Shown: piece after piece, positions 1-8,044 of the stretch
Numbering within the stretch: the stretch's first letter is position 1
How the letters are laid out: the number at the start of each line of letters is the position of its first letter
Origin: CAVPCY01 sp963770765
Lineage (GTDB): Bacteria; Actinomycetota; Coriobacteriia; Anaerosomatales; PHET01
Assembly (NCBI GenBank): GCA_963770765.1
Contig: CAVYQS010000005.1
Span: 62,001 to 126,000 of the forward strand
Direction of reading: 5' to 3'
Length of the DNA: 64,000 nucleotides
Notes under the pieces: generated by a model
What the model was told of the DNA's origin: nothing
What the model saw: the letters and a program-made list of their open reading frames with translations, nothing else
Database searches by the model: none
Position numbers and translations under genes: made by a program

Positions 1-127
1 CGAGGGGTTGCTCACCGAAGATCGCTCGCGCGAGCGCTCCAAGCCGGACGGCGCCTGCGGTGTGGCTCGAGCTGGGCCCGATCATCACAGGACCCACGAT
101 GTCGAAGATGCTTCGTTGGCGTGCCAT
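1..127 (-). CDS. sdaAB: L-serine dehydratase, beta subunit (5' end only, cut by window edge)
   Basis: Reading the minus strand from an ATG at 127 gives a start like MARQRSIFDIVGPVMIG followed by PSSSHTAGAVRLG, the hallmark N-terminus of the beta subunit of iron-sulfur L-serine ammonia-lyase. The enzyme deaminates serine to pyruvate in the cytoplasm, and the PSSSHT stretch is the family signature. An in-frame stop lies a few codons upstream, so this ATG is the only reasonable start. Only about 42 residues are inside the window. It is divergent from the gene at 239, and about 110 bases between them must hold both promoters. The family call is firm despite the short length. Confidence 0.85.
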   Translation of the reverse strand, partial: MARQRSIFDIVGPVMIGPSSSHTAGAVRLGALARAIFGEQPL

Positions 128-238
128 TCGCTCATCGTATCAGCACATGTATATACCTGTACGTGCGCGTGCCTCCGCTTGTAGACTGTGCAGGCGCGCA
201 AGCGCTTTGTTCAGGCAGGCACCCAAGAAAGGAATCAC

Positions 239-802
239 ATGTCCGAGCAGACTCACAATACGAACCAGACGGTCGTCATCGGCCTCGCCGTCGTCGCGGT
301 TCTTCTGGCGGCGATCGCCGGGATCCTCGTGTGGCAGCAGAGCCAGGCGGCGCAGGTTCCCGCTCCGGTGGTGTCGGCCGCGCCGGCTGAGGGCCAGGCC
401 CCCGCGGGTATGGGCGGCGCTCCGGCGGGCATGGGCGGAGCCGCCACGGGCGCTCCGGTCGAGTTCGATGAGAAGACCGCGACCCAGGTACCTGAGGGCA
501 CCGATCCGGTCGAGTACGTGGAGGCCTATCACAAGGCCGTTGCCGCCGGTGACTACGCGTCCGCCTACAAGATGCTGCCGCTCGACAAGCAGCAGAGCTA
601 CGGCGACGCCACGGCCTACGAGGAGCAGCTCAAGGCGTACGGGATCACCGGCTACGAGATGGGCGAGCCCACCGAGGACGGCGACACCATCACCGTCGCG
701 GCCACCCAGGTCACCCCGCAGATGCCCATCACCTACACCTGGACCCTCAAGAAGGTCGGCGACACCTGGTTCGTCGCTTCGCGCACCATGGGCGGCCAGT
801 AG
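239..802 (+). CDS. Membrane-anchored protein of unknown function
   Basis: 187 residues. ATG 239 is preceded by an AAGAAAGGA ribosome site; an upstream in-frame ATG at 188 has none. The first 20 residues are polar, then one hydrophobic helix (VVIGLAVVAVLLAAIAGILV) leads into a low-complexity Ala/Pro/Gly linker containing two APAGMGG repeats. The C-terminal 100 residues look like a small alpha+beta fold of the NTF2/DUF4878 kind (EYVEAYHKAVAAGDYASAY, ending in a W-containing strand pair). It is therefore probably an extracytoplasmic domain held by an N-terminal anchor. It stands alone and is followed by a clear terminator. I do not recognise a specific family. Confidence 0.75.
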   Translation: MSEQTHNTNQTVVIGLAVVAVLLAAIAGILVWQQSQAAQVPAPVVSAAPAEGQAPAGMGGAPAGMGGAATGAPVEFDEKTATQVPEGTDPVEYVEAYHKAVAAGDYASAYKMLPLDKQQSYGDATAYEEQLKAYGITGYEMGEPTEDGDTITVAATQVTPQMPITYTWTLKKVGDTWFVASRTMGGQ

Positions 803-833
803 CAGTACCGCACGACCCACGCACGAACCCCGA

Positions 834-861
834 GCGGGGCGCCCACCAGGCGCCCCGTTTT
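834..861 (+). terminator. Rho-independent terminator after the 239-802 gene
   Basis: CGGGGCGCC at 835-843 pairs perfectly with GGCGCCCCG at 849-857 across a 5-nt loop, followed directly by TTTT. It sits 32 nt after the stop codon and separates this gene from dinG. Confidence 0.85.
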
Positions 862-914
862 GCGTGCCCGCGAGCGTCGCTTGCGTGTGGGTGGCGCATG
901 CTACGCTGGCGTGC

Positions 915-3803
915 GTGAATCCCCTGGATCTCGACACGCTCATCGTTCCGGGCACCGACCCGGATGTCGTCGCTGCATACGCGACGCTCTCCGAGCGTGC
1001 GCTCACGGCTCAGTTCGGTTTTGAGGACGAGGTCGCCGTCCTCGACATCGAGACCACCGGCTACGACGCCGAGCGCGACCGCATCATCGAGGTCGCCGCC
1101 GCGATCATGCGCGGACCCGAGATCGTCGACAGGTTCTCCACGCTCGTCGACCCGCTCATCCCCGTGCCACTCGAGATCACCAAGCTCACCGGCATCGACG
1201 ACGTGATGGTCGCCGGCGCCCCGTGTGCCGAGAAGGCCGTGGCCGATCTCGCAGCCTTCGTGGGCGAGCGCGACATCGTGGCGCACAACGGCGCGTTCGA
1301 CCGCGGCTTCATCGAGCGGGTGGGCGGCCGCGGCGTACTGCCCGGCACCTGGCTCGACTCGCTCGTGCTCGTGCGCCTGGGCATGCCGCGCCTGCGCAGC
1401 CACCGCCTCGCCGACCTCGCCGCCGCCTTCGCGCCCGACGCCGCCGAGCGGATCCATCGCGCGGCCGAGGATGTGGAGGCGCTCTGCCGCGTCTGGCGTG
1501 TCGCGCTCACCGGCATCGGTGACCTCGAACCCGGAACCCTCTCGCGCATCAGCACGCTCGCCCCGCAGGCGAGGTGGCCCGAGCGCGAGTGGGTCGCTCG
1601 GATCGCGGCCGCCAACCCCGCCGCGCTCTACGATCTCAAGGAGGTGCGTCGCCGCCGGGTGGCCGCCGACAAGGCCGAGGCGATGTGGGACGCCGACGAG
1701 GTCGAGTGCACCTGCCCGCCCGACGCCGAGGTCGTCACGCAGTTCTCGGCAGACGGACTCGCGGGCAGGATGTACCCGGGCTTCGAGGAGCGCGCCGAGC
1801 AAGTCGATATGGCGCGCGCGGTCCTGACCGCCTTCGACAGCGCGACGCACCTGGCGGTCGAGGCCGGAACCGGCGTGGGCAAGTCGGTCGCGTACCTCGT
1901 GCCCTCGGCGCTGTTCTCGGTACAGAACCGGGTGAGCGTGGGCGTGGCCACCAAGACGAACGCGCTCATGGACCAGCTCGTCTACCACGAGCTGCCCAAG
2001 CTCGACGAGGCGCTGGGCGGGGGACTGCGCTACGTCGCGCTCAAGGGCTACGACCACTACCCGTGTCTGCGCAAGCTCGAACGCTTCGCCGGCGAGCTCG
2101 ACGAGAGCGCCGATATCGACAGGATCGGACTGGCTGCGATGCTGCTCGCCTGGTCGAGCCAGAGCGCGTGGGGCGATCTCGACAGCGTGAACACCCACTG
2201 GCGCCGAGACGTGCGCCCCCAGGTCCAAGCGAGTCAGGCCGACTGCACGCGCAAGCGCTGCCGCTACTACCCCAACCTGTGCTACCTGCACGGGGTGCGC
2301 CGCCGCGCGTCGAGCGCGAACATCGTGGTGACCAACCACGCGCTGCTCTTCCTCGACGTGGTGGCGATGGGCGGGATACTGCCGCCCATCCGGCACTGGA
2401 TCATCGACGAGGCGCACGCCGCGGAAAGCGAGGCGCGCGACCAGCTCACGATCGGGGCATCGCACGCCGAGGTCTCGGCGGTGCTGAGCGCGCTGCACGG
2501 CAAGCGCGGCGGTCTGCTCGGCTCGATGCGCACCAAGCTGCGCGGGGCCAAGGAGGCCGGGGCGCTGCTGGGGCTCATCGCGCGTATGGAAGAGGAGATC
2601 GGCCGCTGCTCCACGCTGGCCGACTCGATGTTCGACTTCGTGAAGGACCTCGCGCCGCTCGCCGGCGATAGCGACTACGACAGCGCGGAGCTATGGGTGA
2701 CCGCCGCGGTGCGCGAATCCGGCCCCTGGGGCGTGGTCGCATCCACCGGCGCCTCGCTCGCGCGCCGGCTCGAGACGGTGCTCGTCGACGGGCGCGGGCT
2801 CATGACGCAGCTCGAGGAGTGGGGCGGCGACTTCACCGACCAGCGCGCCGACCTCGCCGGCCTTCTCACCCGCATCGCCGACCAGCACATGGGGCTGGTG
2901 GCCGTGATCGATGGCGAGGATGAGGCCCTCGTGTACTCCGCTACGCTCGACAGGCGCCCCAACGTTCCCGCCGAGAGACTCGTGGCCGCGCGCCTCGACA
3001 TCGGCGAAGCGCTCGCAGACGACCTCTACCCGCGCTGCCAGAGCGTGGTCTACACGTCGGCCACCATCGCGACCGGCGATTCGTTCGCGCACTTCGCCCG
3101 CAGCGTGGGCCTCGAGCGCCTGCCCGCCGAGCAGTGGAACAGCCTGCGCCTGCCCTCGAGCTACGACTTCGAGCGCAACATGGCGGTCTTCGTGCCTACG
3201 GACCTGCCCGAGCCTCGCGAGGGCGAGTACCTCGCTGCGATGGAGTCGCTCCTTGAACGAGTGCACGTCGCGATGGGCGGCAGCGTGCTCACGCTCTTCA
3301 CGAACCGCCGAGACATGGACCGGCTCCACGCGATCTTGGAGCCGCGCCTGCGCTCACAAGGCCTCGACGTCATCGTCCAGCGCCGCGGCACCTCCGCCAA
3401 GCGCCTGCGCGACGAGTTCCTCGCCGACGAGCACCTGTCCCTGTTCGCGCTCAAGAGCTTCTGGGAAGGGTTCGACGCCAAGGGCGACACGCTCCGTTGC
3501 GTCGTGGTGCCGAAGCTGCCGTTCGGAAGGCCCACCGATCCGCTGGCTCAAGAGCGGGAGCTGCGCGAAGGGCGAGCAGCCTGGGGACGGTATGCGTTGC
3601 CCGAGGCGGTGCTCGAGCTCAAGCAGGCGGCGGGACGGCTGATTCGCAGCTCCACCGATACCGGGTGCCTCGTGATCGCGGATGCACGGGTGCTGCGCAA
3701 AGGATACGGCCGAGACTTCCTCGCCGCCCTCCCCGTAGCCGACACCGAGCGCATCCCCAGCGCCCAGATCGCCGAGCAGATCGCCGAGCGGTTCGGGCGG
3801 TAG
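915..3803 (+). CDS. dinG: DinG-type helicase with N-terminal DnaQ-like exonuclease domain
   Basis: 962 residues from GTG 915. The open frame runs back to 60 but that part overlaps sdaAB and the previous gene, so the later start is chosen. Residues ~38-210 are a DEDDh exonuclease: LDIETTG near 43, AHNGAFD, and HRAAEDVEAL supplying the H and D. Residues ~300-962 are a superfamily 2 helicase with Walker A (EAGTGVGKS, ~315), DEAH (IIDEAHA, ~497) and a late QAAGRLIRS motif VI. Four cysteines between motifs I and II (YPCLRK, then DCTRKRC and NLCY) match the XPD/DinG iron-sulfur domain. This architecture is usual in Gram-positives. Likely role is DNA repair or structure unwinding coupled to 3'-5' trimming. 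Confidence 0.93.
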   Translation: MNPLDLDTLIVPGTDPDVVAAYATLSERALTAQFGFEDEVAVLDIETTGYDAERDRIIEVAAAIMRGPEIVDRFSTLVDPLIPVPLEITKLTGIDDVMVAGAPCAEKAVADLAAFVGERDIVAHNGAFDRGFIERVGGRGVLPGTWLDSLVLVRLGMPRLRSHRLADLAAAFAPDAAERIHRAAEDVEALCRVWRVALTGIGDLEPGTLSRISTLAPQARWPEREWVARIAAANPAALYDLKEVRRRRVAADKAEAMWDADEVECTCPPDAEVVTQFSADGLAGRMYPGFEERAEQVDMARAVLTAFDSATHLAVEAGTGVGKSVAYLVPSALFSVQNRVSVGVATKTNALMDQLVYHELPKLDEALGGGLRYVALKGYDHYPCLRKLERFAGELDESADIDRIGLAAMLLAWSSQSAWGDLDSVNTHWRRDVRPQVQASQADCTRKRCRYYPNLCYLHGVRRRASSANIVVTNHALLFLDVVAMGGILPPIRHWIIDEAHAAESEARDQLTIGASHAEVSAVLSALHGKRGGLLGSMRTKLRGAKEAGALLGLIARMEEEIGRCSTLADSMFDFVKDLAPLAGDSDYDSAELWVTAAVRESGPWGVVASTGASLARRLETVLVDGRGLMTQLEEWGGDFTDQRADLAGLLTRIADQHMGLVAVIDGEDEALVYSATLDRRPNVPAERLVAARLDIGEALADDLYPRCQSVVYTSATIATGDSFAHFARSVGLERLPAEQWNSLRLPSSYDFERNMAVFVPTDLPEPREGEYLAAMESLLERVHVAMGGSVLTLFTNRRDMDRLHAILEPRLRSQGLDVIVQRRGTSAKRLRDEFLADEHLSLFALKSFWEGFDAKGDTLRCVVVPKLPFGRPTDPLAQERELREGRAAWGRYALPEAVLELKQAAGRLIRSSTDTGCLVIADARVLRKGYGRDFLAALPVADTERIPSAQIAEQIAERFGR

Positions 3804-3827
3804 GCCTCGACCAGCGACGGCCGAGGA

Positions 3828-3957
3828 GCCGCGTGCCGGGGGCGCCGTGCTCAGACAGTCCTCGCCGGGGGCCCGCGGCGCACGCGACGCGCCGTATGGC
3901 GCCTCGCGCACGCCTTCCCCGGCTGCGGAACTGCGCGCGGCACCCCCGGCACGCGGC
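3828..3957 (-). repeat. Structured dispersed element, copy 1 (candidate minus-strand ncRNA)
   Basis: An intergenic element seen again at 25746-25867. Outer arms 3828-3846 and 3939-3957 pair over 19 bp. An inner stem pairs GCCGGGG (3864-3870) with CCCCGGC (3917-3923). A variable hairpin fills 3877-3914. Two stretches are identical in both copies: 18 nt beginning GTGCTCAGAC at 3847, and 16 nt beginning CTGCGGAACT at 3923. The plus-strand A-C mismatches of the outer arm (1) and hairpin (2) become G-U wobbles on the minus strand, leaving one true mismatch (G-G) in the hairpin. No promoter or terminator is evident. Confidence 0.7.
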
Positions 3958-4019
3958 TTCGGGCTGTCGACTACCAGGCCTGCGCCGTCGAACGCATCGG
4001 AGCGGCAACGGAACCAGAA

Positions 4020-4388
4020 GTGCTCTCGATCTCGGACGCCTGCATGTACTGAGAGCTGAGCGCCACGAAGCGCATCGACAGAACGCAGAAGGTAGAATCG
4101 ATCCGAGAGCGCATCGGCGTCTGCTCATGCGCTCGCTGTCGGACACAGCGCTCGGAGGCGGGAACGATGCCAGTAGTGGGGAAAAAAGTTCTGAAGGACG
4201 TGCTCTCGATCTTGGATGCCTGCATGTACTGAGAGCCGAGCGCCACGAAGCGCATCGACAGAACGCAGAAGGTAGAATCGATCCGAGAGCGCATCGGCGT
4301 CTGCTCATGCGCTGGTCGACAAGAACGGAGGAAAAACGCTCGCTGTCGGACACAGCGCCCGGAGGCGGGAACGATGCCAGTAGTGGGG
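4020..4388 (+). repeat. Imperfect tandem duplication, 180-nt period, two copies
   Basis: Copy A is 4020-4181 and copy B 4200-4388, nearly identical over about 160 nt. B carries 27 extra bases at 4314-4340 ending in the same GCT that precedes them, so A looks like a deletion between short direct repeats, or B an insertion. Each copy starts with the same short coding tail (VLSI[S/L]DACMY then stop) and ends with GGAGGCGGGAACG-ATG. In A that ATG (4167) opens a 21-codon ORF that runs into B's tail; in B (4374) it opens the 59-residue membrane protein. The unit thus looks like a gene tail, spacer and gene head duplicated together. The remaining sequence between dinG and 4374 shows no other gene. 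Confidence 0.8.
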
Positions 4389-4553
4389 GATCCGCAGGGC
4401 ACGCAGGCGCGCGCGATCGACACAGAGCGCAAGCACCCCGCGGGCCGGATGGAGGAGCCACCGCCTTCCCACGGTCGCACACAGCTACTGGCGCTTGCAG
4501 CGCTTGTCGGGGTCCCGGTGTTGTTGTACGTGCTCTTTCGGTTGCTCGGGTGA
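4374..4553 (+). CDS. Small single-span membrane protein, 59 aa
   Basis: ATG 4374 follows a good GGAGGCGGGAACG ribosome site. The product begins MPVVGDPQGTQARAI, has a basic/acidic middle and ends in one hydrophobic helix (LLALAALVGVPVLLYVLFRL), so it is probably C-terminally tail-anchored. The TGA stop at 4551-4553 overlaps the GTG start of the next gene (4550), which suggests translational coupling with the cold-shock/DUF3465 protein. Its first five codons and ribosome site come from the repeated unit upstream. No family recognised. Confidence 0.6.
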   Translation: MPVVGDPQGTQARAIDTERKHPAGRMEEPPPSHGRTQLLALAALVGVPVLLYVLFRLLG

Positions 4554-5383
4554 GCGCCGGCTCCCTTCGCCATCAAGGCCGACTCACCGAGTGGAACGAC
4601 GACAGCGGCTTCGGGTTCGTCACGCCGCTTGATGGCGGGCCCCGAGTCTTCGTCCACGTGAGCGGGTTCCCGCGCGACAAGCGTCGTCCGGTCGTGATGG
4701 ATCTGATCACGTACCGCGTGGGCCAGGACCAACAGGGGCGACCGTGCGCGCAGGAAGTGCTCTTTCTGACGCCCACACGCGCCGCTCGGATACCGCGTTC
4801 GGCCTCACCCGCACCCAGCAGCCAGCCGCGCGTTCCCGCCATCCTTGTCATCATGGCGGGGCGCGTCGTCACTCATGCTGGTCCCGTTCGCGATGCGCTC
4901 GGCAGGTCAGCGAGCCACTCTTCGGACGCGGGGCAGTTGCGGCGGTCGAGTTCCGGTGCGTTGTTCGTCGTCACCCTCATGCTGGTCCCGTTCGCGATGC
5001 GCTCCGGGCAGGTCAGCGAGCCAACTTCTTCCCGGACGCCGGTGGCAGTTGCGGATGACGCGATCGCGATCGCGTTCCGGAATGGGCAGAGTGGCGTTCA
5101 GGTGAGTGGCCAGGGAGTGGTCGAGCGGGTCTTATCGGACGACACCGATGGTAGCCGCCATCAGCGTTTCATCCTGCGACTGCCGTCTGGGCAGACCCTG
5201 CTCGTCGCCCACAACATCGACCTCGCTCCCAGGATCACCGCTCTGGGCGTGGGTGACTCGGTGGTCTTCTACGGCGAGTACGAGTGGAACTCCGAGGGCG
5301 GCGTCATCCACTGGACCCATCACGATCCGGACGGCAGCCATGTGGCGGGCTGGCTCAAGCACAACGGGCAGACGTTCCAGTAG
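4550..5383 (+). CDS. Cold-shock-domain / DUF3465 fusion protein
   Basis: 277 residues from GTG 4550. Residues ~5-65 are a cold-shock-like OB fold (GRLTEWNDDSGFGFVTP, then VFVHVSGF) of the type usually joined to DUF1294. Residues ~180-277 match DUF3465 (SRHQRFILRLPSGQTLLVAH, EYEWN, HWTHHDP, GWLKHNGQTFQ at the end). The roughly 100 residues between are poorly conserved and encoded by a decayed tandem duplication. The second duplicate encodes a helix (LFVVTLMLVPFA) that looks like the original membrane anchor or signal of DUF3465. It may be two former genes, a cold-shock/DUF1294 remnant and a DUF3465 gene, now read as one frame. The function of DUF3465 is unknown. Confidence 0.7.
   Translation: MSAGSLRHQGRLTEWNDDSGFGFVTPLDGGPRVFVHVSGFPRDKRRPVVMDLITYRVGQDQQGRPCAQEVLFLTPTRAARIPRSASPAPSSQPRVPAILVIMAGRVVTHAGPVRDALGRSASHSSDAGQLRRSSSGALFVVTLMLVPFAMRSGQVSEPTSSRTPVAVADDAIAIAFRNGQSGVQVSGQGVVERVLSDDTDGSRHQRFILRLPSGQTLLVAHNIDLAPRITALGVGDSVVFYGEYEWNSEGGVIHWTHHDPDGSHVAGWLKHNGQTFQ
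4864..5056 (+). repeat. Diverged ~102-nt tandem duplication inside the fusion linker
   Basis: The block starting CGTCGTCACTCATGCTGG at 4864 recurs from 4966 with small indels (two extra bases after GTCGTCAC, two more after GCGCTC, several later). Because of these indels the two copies are read in different frames, so the encoded linker peptides differ while the nucleotide sequences match. Confidence 0.7.
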
Positions 5384-5475
5384 CGGCCGAGCGGCTCAAC
5401 CCGCGGGCGGGCCCTCAGTCGACATCACCGCCCTGAACACCCGGCAGCTGACTTCAAGGCCGAGTGCAACGCCTT

Positions 5476-5931
5476 CTAGTACTCGCCCTTGATCACGAAG
5501 AACGAGCCCCGGATCGTCCCTGCCAGCTTGGACTTCTGCCGAGCGAACTTGAACTTGCCTTCGAGCTCTTTCGGCACTTCCATCCCGTCGGAGAGCTTGA
5601 AGCCGACAGCTCGCTTCTTGGGATTCTCGGTCGCGTACATGACGTTGACCGCCAGACCGTCCTCATAGAACACGTAGGCGAACCGGATGCCTTCCACTTC
5701 AAAGCGCGACGTCTCCAGCGGCCGTGCCGCGAACTCGATGTCGCGTTCTTCTTTGAGGATCCGGTGGACGTAGTCCACCGTGTCTTGGCTCTCGTTGGCT
5801 GGTGTCACAGCGAACGCATGGTTGTACTTGCTCATGAAGTACCGCGCCTCGTTGGCACGCAGACCCGCCAGAGCGTCGGCGACGGGCGACGACTCCAGGC
5901 CCGCTTTGGACACGTTCTTGAAATCGACCAC
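5476..5931 (-). CDS. Conserved-looking protein of unknown function, 151 aa
   Basis: ATG at 5931 on the minus strand gives a soluble, mixed alpha/beta protein starting MVDFKNVSKAGLESS with no signal peptide or membrane span. Composition is balanced and codon use fits the neighbours, supporting a real gene. A central stretch (GIRFAYVFYEDGLAVNVMYA) looks like beta strands and the C-terminus is lysine-rich and basic (KFKFARQKSKL). It faces the cold-shock/DUF3465 gene convergently. I do not recognise a family and assign no function. Confidence 0.7.
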   Translation of the reverse strand: MVDFKNVSKAGLESSPVADALAGLRANEARYFMSKYNHAFAVTPANESQDTVDYVHRILKEERDIEFAARPLETSRFEVEGIRFAYVFYEDGLAVNVMYATENPKKRAVGFKLSDGMEVPKELEGKFKFARQKSKLAGTIRGSFFVIKGEY

Positions 5932-6034
5932 TTCTGGGCATCTGCGTTTCTCCTTCGTGTCTGCAACTGAATGCGTCTCGAAGGTCTACTTTCCCATTCG
6001 AGGATGCTGGGGCAATTCGGCGTCTCGACGGCAG

Positions 6035-6695
6035 CTACAGCAGCCGCTCAAGGCCATCGAGGATCAGATCGAGGCCGAACTCGAAGGATGCGTCTTCCTC
6101 GTAGGGTTTCTCGGCATACTCGATCGCGACTGCGGCCAGTGATGGAAACGCGCCCTCCGGGATCGCGTCGAGAACCTCTTGAGCCACCTCGGCGGCGTTC
6201 TCGTCATCTGCTCGGCGAGATGTTTGAACGCTGCCTCTCGAAGCCGTAGATGTAGCTGTCGAGCGCGAGAAACGCGTCTGCGGCGAGCCGTGGCGAGAAT
6301 CCGGCGCGAAGCAGCACGTGGAGGACTCGGTCCGCGTACGCCAGGCTGCTGGGGCCATTGCGTCCTCGGGAGTCGATGAGTCCGGCTGCCCACTTGTGAC
6401 TCGCGAAGACCGCCCGCGCTGACACGGCGCGGCGCCGCACGGCCTCCTGCCAGACGACGTCATCGGAGGGGAAGTCTATCTCGGCCACAACGAGGTCCAC
6501 CATGCCGTCGAGCAGGTCGTCCTTTCCGGCCACATGGTTGTAGAGCGACGCCGCCTCGACGCCGAGCCTCCGACCGAGCTCGCGCATGGTGACCGACTCG
6601 ATCCCGCACTCATCGGCGAGAGCGATCGCTGCACGCACGACGCGTTCCCGGTTGAGCGTGTCTCGCGACTCGGCGCCTGTTGCTCGAGCGATCAT
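6035..6695 (-). pseudogene. TetR-family regulator with one frameshift
   Basis: The frame from ATG 6695 encodes a TetR DNA-binding domain (VTMRELGRRLGVEAASLYNH) and the start of a TetR_C_1-type ligand domain, then stops after ISPSR. The remainder (ADDENAAEVAQEVLDAIPEG to LDLILDGLERLL) continues in another frame to a stop at 6035. Joined, it aligns end to end with the intact TetR at 8325-9008, including the shared LDSYIYGF, SLYNHV and ILDGLER motifs. The break is near 6205-6225 and total length is 3n+1. It is either a sequencing indel or a recent mutation. It is divergent from the membrane protein at 6854, whose operators it probably binds. Confidence 0.8.
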
Positions 6696-6750
6696 GTTCG
6701 CCTCTTCCGGCTGTCGGTATCGCGGCTGGGATTCTCACGTCCCTTGACAT

Positions 6751-6798
6751 ACTAACACTGTTAGTTCAGTGTGGGCAACGGGTACTAACAGTGTTAGT
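6751..6798. promoter_or_regulatory. Two TetR-type operators between tetR and the membrane protein
   Basis: Two near-identical 15-bp palindromes, ACTAACACTGTTAGT (6751-6765) and ACTAACAGTGTTAGT (6784-6798), are spaced 33 bp centre to centre. A TTGACA (6744-6749) abuts the first, so a repressor there would block a plus-strand promoter. Arrangement implies autoregulation by the divergent TetR and control of the 6854 gene. Confidence 0.75.
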
Positions 6799-6853
6799 AC
6801 GGAGATCCCGAGCCTGTGCCCGGGTGGATCACACGATTGGAAGGGCTGATGTC

Positions 6854-7279
6854 ATGAAGGACATGGGAACGAGAATCTCGACACTCTGGATTGTGGTGAT
6901 GTTCAACATGGTGTTCGCGGACATTCTGGGTTTCATCACGCCAGGAGAACTGCAGGCTCTGTGGGCCGGAGAGGCGGGCGTGCAGATCACTCCCATGCTT
7001 CTGCTGGTGTTCGCGATACTCATCGAGATCCCGATCGCGATGATCTTCGCGTCGCGTGTCCTGAAGCCGCGCGCGAACCGCTGGGCCAATACGGTCGCAG
7101 CGGTGGTCACCGCCGCGTTCGTATTGGGAGGGGGATCGCTGAACCTTCCGCACTACGTGTTCTTCGCGGCAGTGGAAGTCGGGGCCATGGCGATGATCGT
7201 CTGGTCCGTGTGGACGCGACGCAGCTCAGAGCCTGCCGCTGCAGCTGTGCCGGCGGGCCGGTGGGCCGAGCAGGCGTAG
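6854..7279 (+). CDS. Four-helix integral membrane protein, DUF6326-like
   Basis: ATG 6854 (MKDMGTRISTLWIVVMFN) follows a weak Shine-Dalgarno; the longer frame from 6680 runs back through the operators and into tetR and is rejected. 141 residues with four hydrophobic spans and an ADILGF motif near the first, resembling the DUF6326 family of small membrane proteins. Function unknown. Position across paired operators from a TetR gene suggests an inducible membrane or efflux-related role, but that is inference only. Confidence 0.7.
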   Translation: MKDMGTRISTLWIVVMFNMVFADILGFITPGELQALWAGEAGVQITPMLLLVFAILIEIPIAMIFASRVLKPRANRWANTVAAVVTAAFVLGGGSLNLPHYVFFAAVEVGAMAMIVWSVWTRRSSEPAAAAVPAGRWAEQA

Positions 7280-7388
7280 GTGGATTGGGTGGACACCGCC
7301 CCGTGCCGGCGGAGCGGGTTTGCGCCCACCCGCAGCGGGAATCACTCCACTGTCAGGAGAACGCTTCTGCATGTGGGGAGTGAAAGAC

Positions 7389-7929
7389 ATGTCTTCGAGC
7401 ATCCTCGTCGCCTATGCGACTCGAGTACGGCTCCACCCGAGAGGTCGCGGAGCGTGTGGGCGCCACGCTCCGCGCACGCGGGGCGAGTGTCGACATCGCG
7501 CCTGCCGCGAGCGTCACCGACCTGCGTGGCTACTCGGCGGTCGTCCTGGGCGCTCCGTACTACATCGGCAAGATGCTGAAGGAGGCGACCGCCTTCCTGG
7601 AGCGGCACCGGGCAGCGCTCGAGCGGATGCCGGTGGCGCTGTTCGCGCTCGGGCCCGTTCGCGCCACCGACGACATGGACGAAGACCGCAAGCAGCTCGA
7701 CAAGACGCTGGAGAAGATGGACTGGCTCAAGCCGGTGGCGACTGAGATGTTCGTTGGCAAGTTCGACCCGGCGGCGCTGCGAGGCCTCGACAAGCTCGTG
7801 ACCAAGCCCAAGGCGAGCCCGCTGCACGGGCTCGGCGCGCATGACGATCGTGACTGGGGCGCTATCGAGCGCTGGGCCGAGTCGCTGAGTCTTGGCGAGG
7901 CTGACCAATCGGAGGGTGAAGGCGCCTAG
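7389..7929 (+). pseudogene. Flavodoxin-family protein (HemG-like) with one frameshift
   Basis: ATG 7389 after GGGGAGTGAAAG starts MSSSILVAYATR, the beginning of a flavodoxin FMN-phosphate loop. One base later than expected the frame changes and continues YGSTREVAERVGATLRARG to the end. An extra G near 7424 explains this; the length 541 is 3n+1. The rest (VVLGAPYYIGKM, FALGPV) fits long-chain flavodoxins such as protoporphyrinogen oxidase HemG or menaquinone-linked FMN proteins. It would bind FMN and carry electrons in the cytoplasm. A sequencing indel is likelier than decay because everything downstream is conserved. Confidence 0.75.
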
Positions 7930-8044
7930 ACACGTGTATGGGGCGGGCGCCAGAAGGCGCCTGGAGCGTGTCCGCTGCATGAGGGGAAAGAGCAGACTGT
8001 GGATTTGCCGTGAGGCAGAACTCGTTTCGGAAGGGAGACCTGTC

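Noticed and set aside
140..1006. Long minus-strand ORF antisense to the 239-802 gene
   Set aside because: High-GC mirror frame of a convincing plus-strand gene with signal anchor and terminator; no recognisable protein features.
747..2498. 583-aa minus-strand ORF over dinG
   Set aside because: Antisense shadow of a gene with all helicase motifs.
3828..3957. Reading the element as a transposon or MITE
   Set aside because: No target-site duplication is visible, outer arms differ between copies, and the core shows compensatory changes, which fits RNA structure better than terminal inverted repeats.
3497..4549. Long open frame joining the dinG end to the cold-shock gene
   Set aside because: It runs through the structured element and the tandem duplication; composition is Arg/Ala-rich shadow sequence with no ribosome site. 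The real start is GTG 4550.
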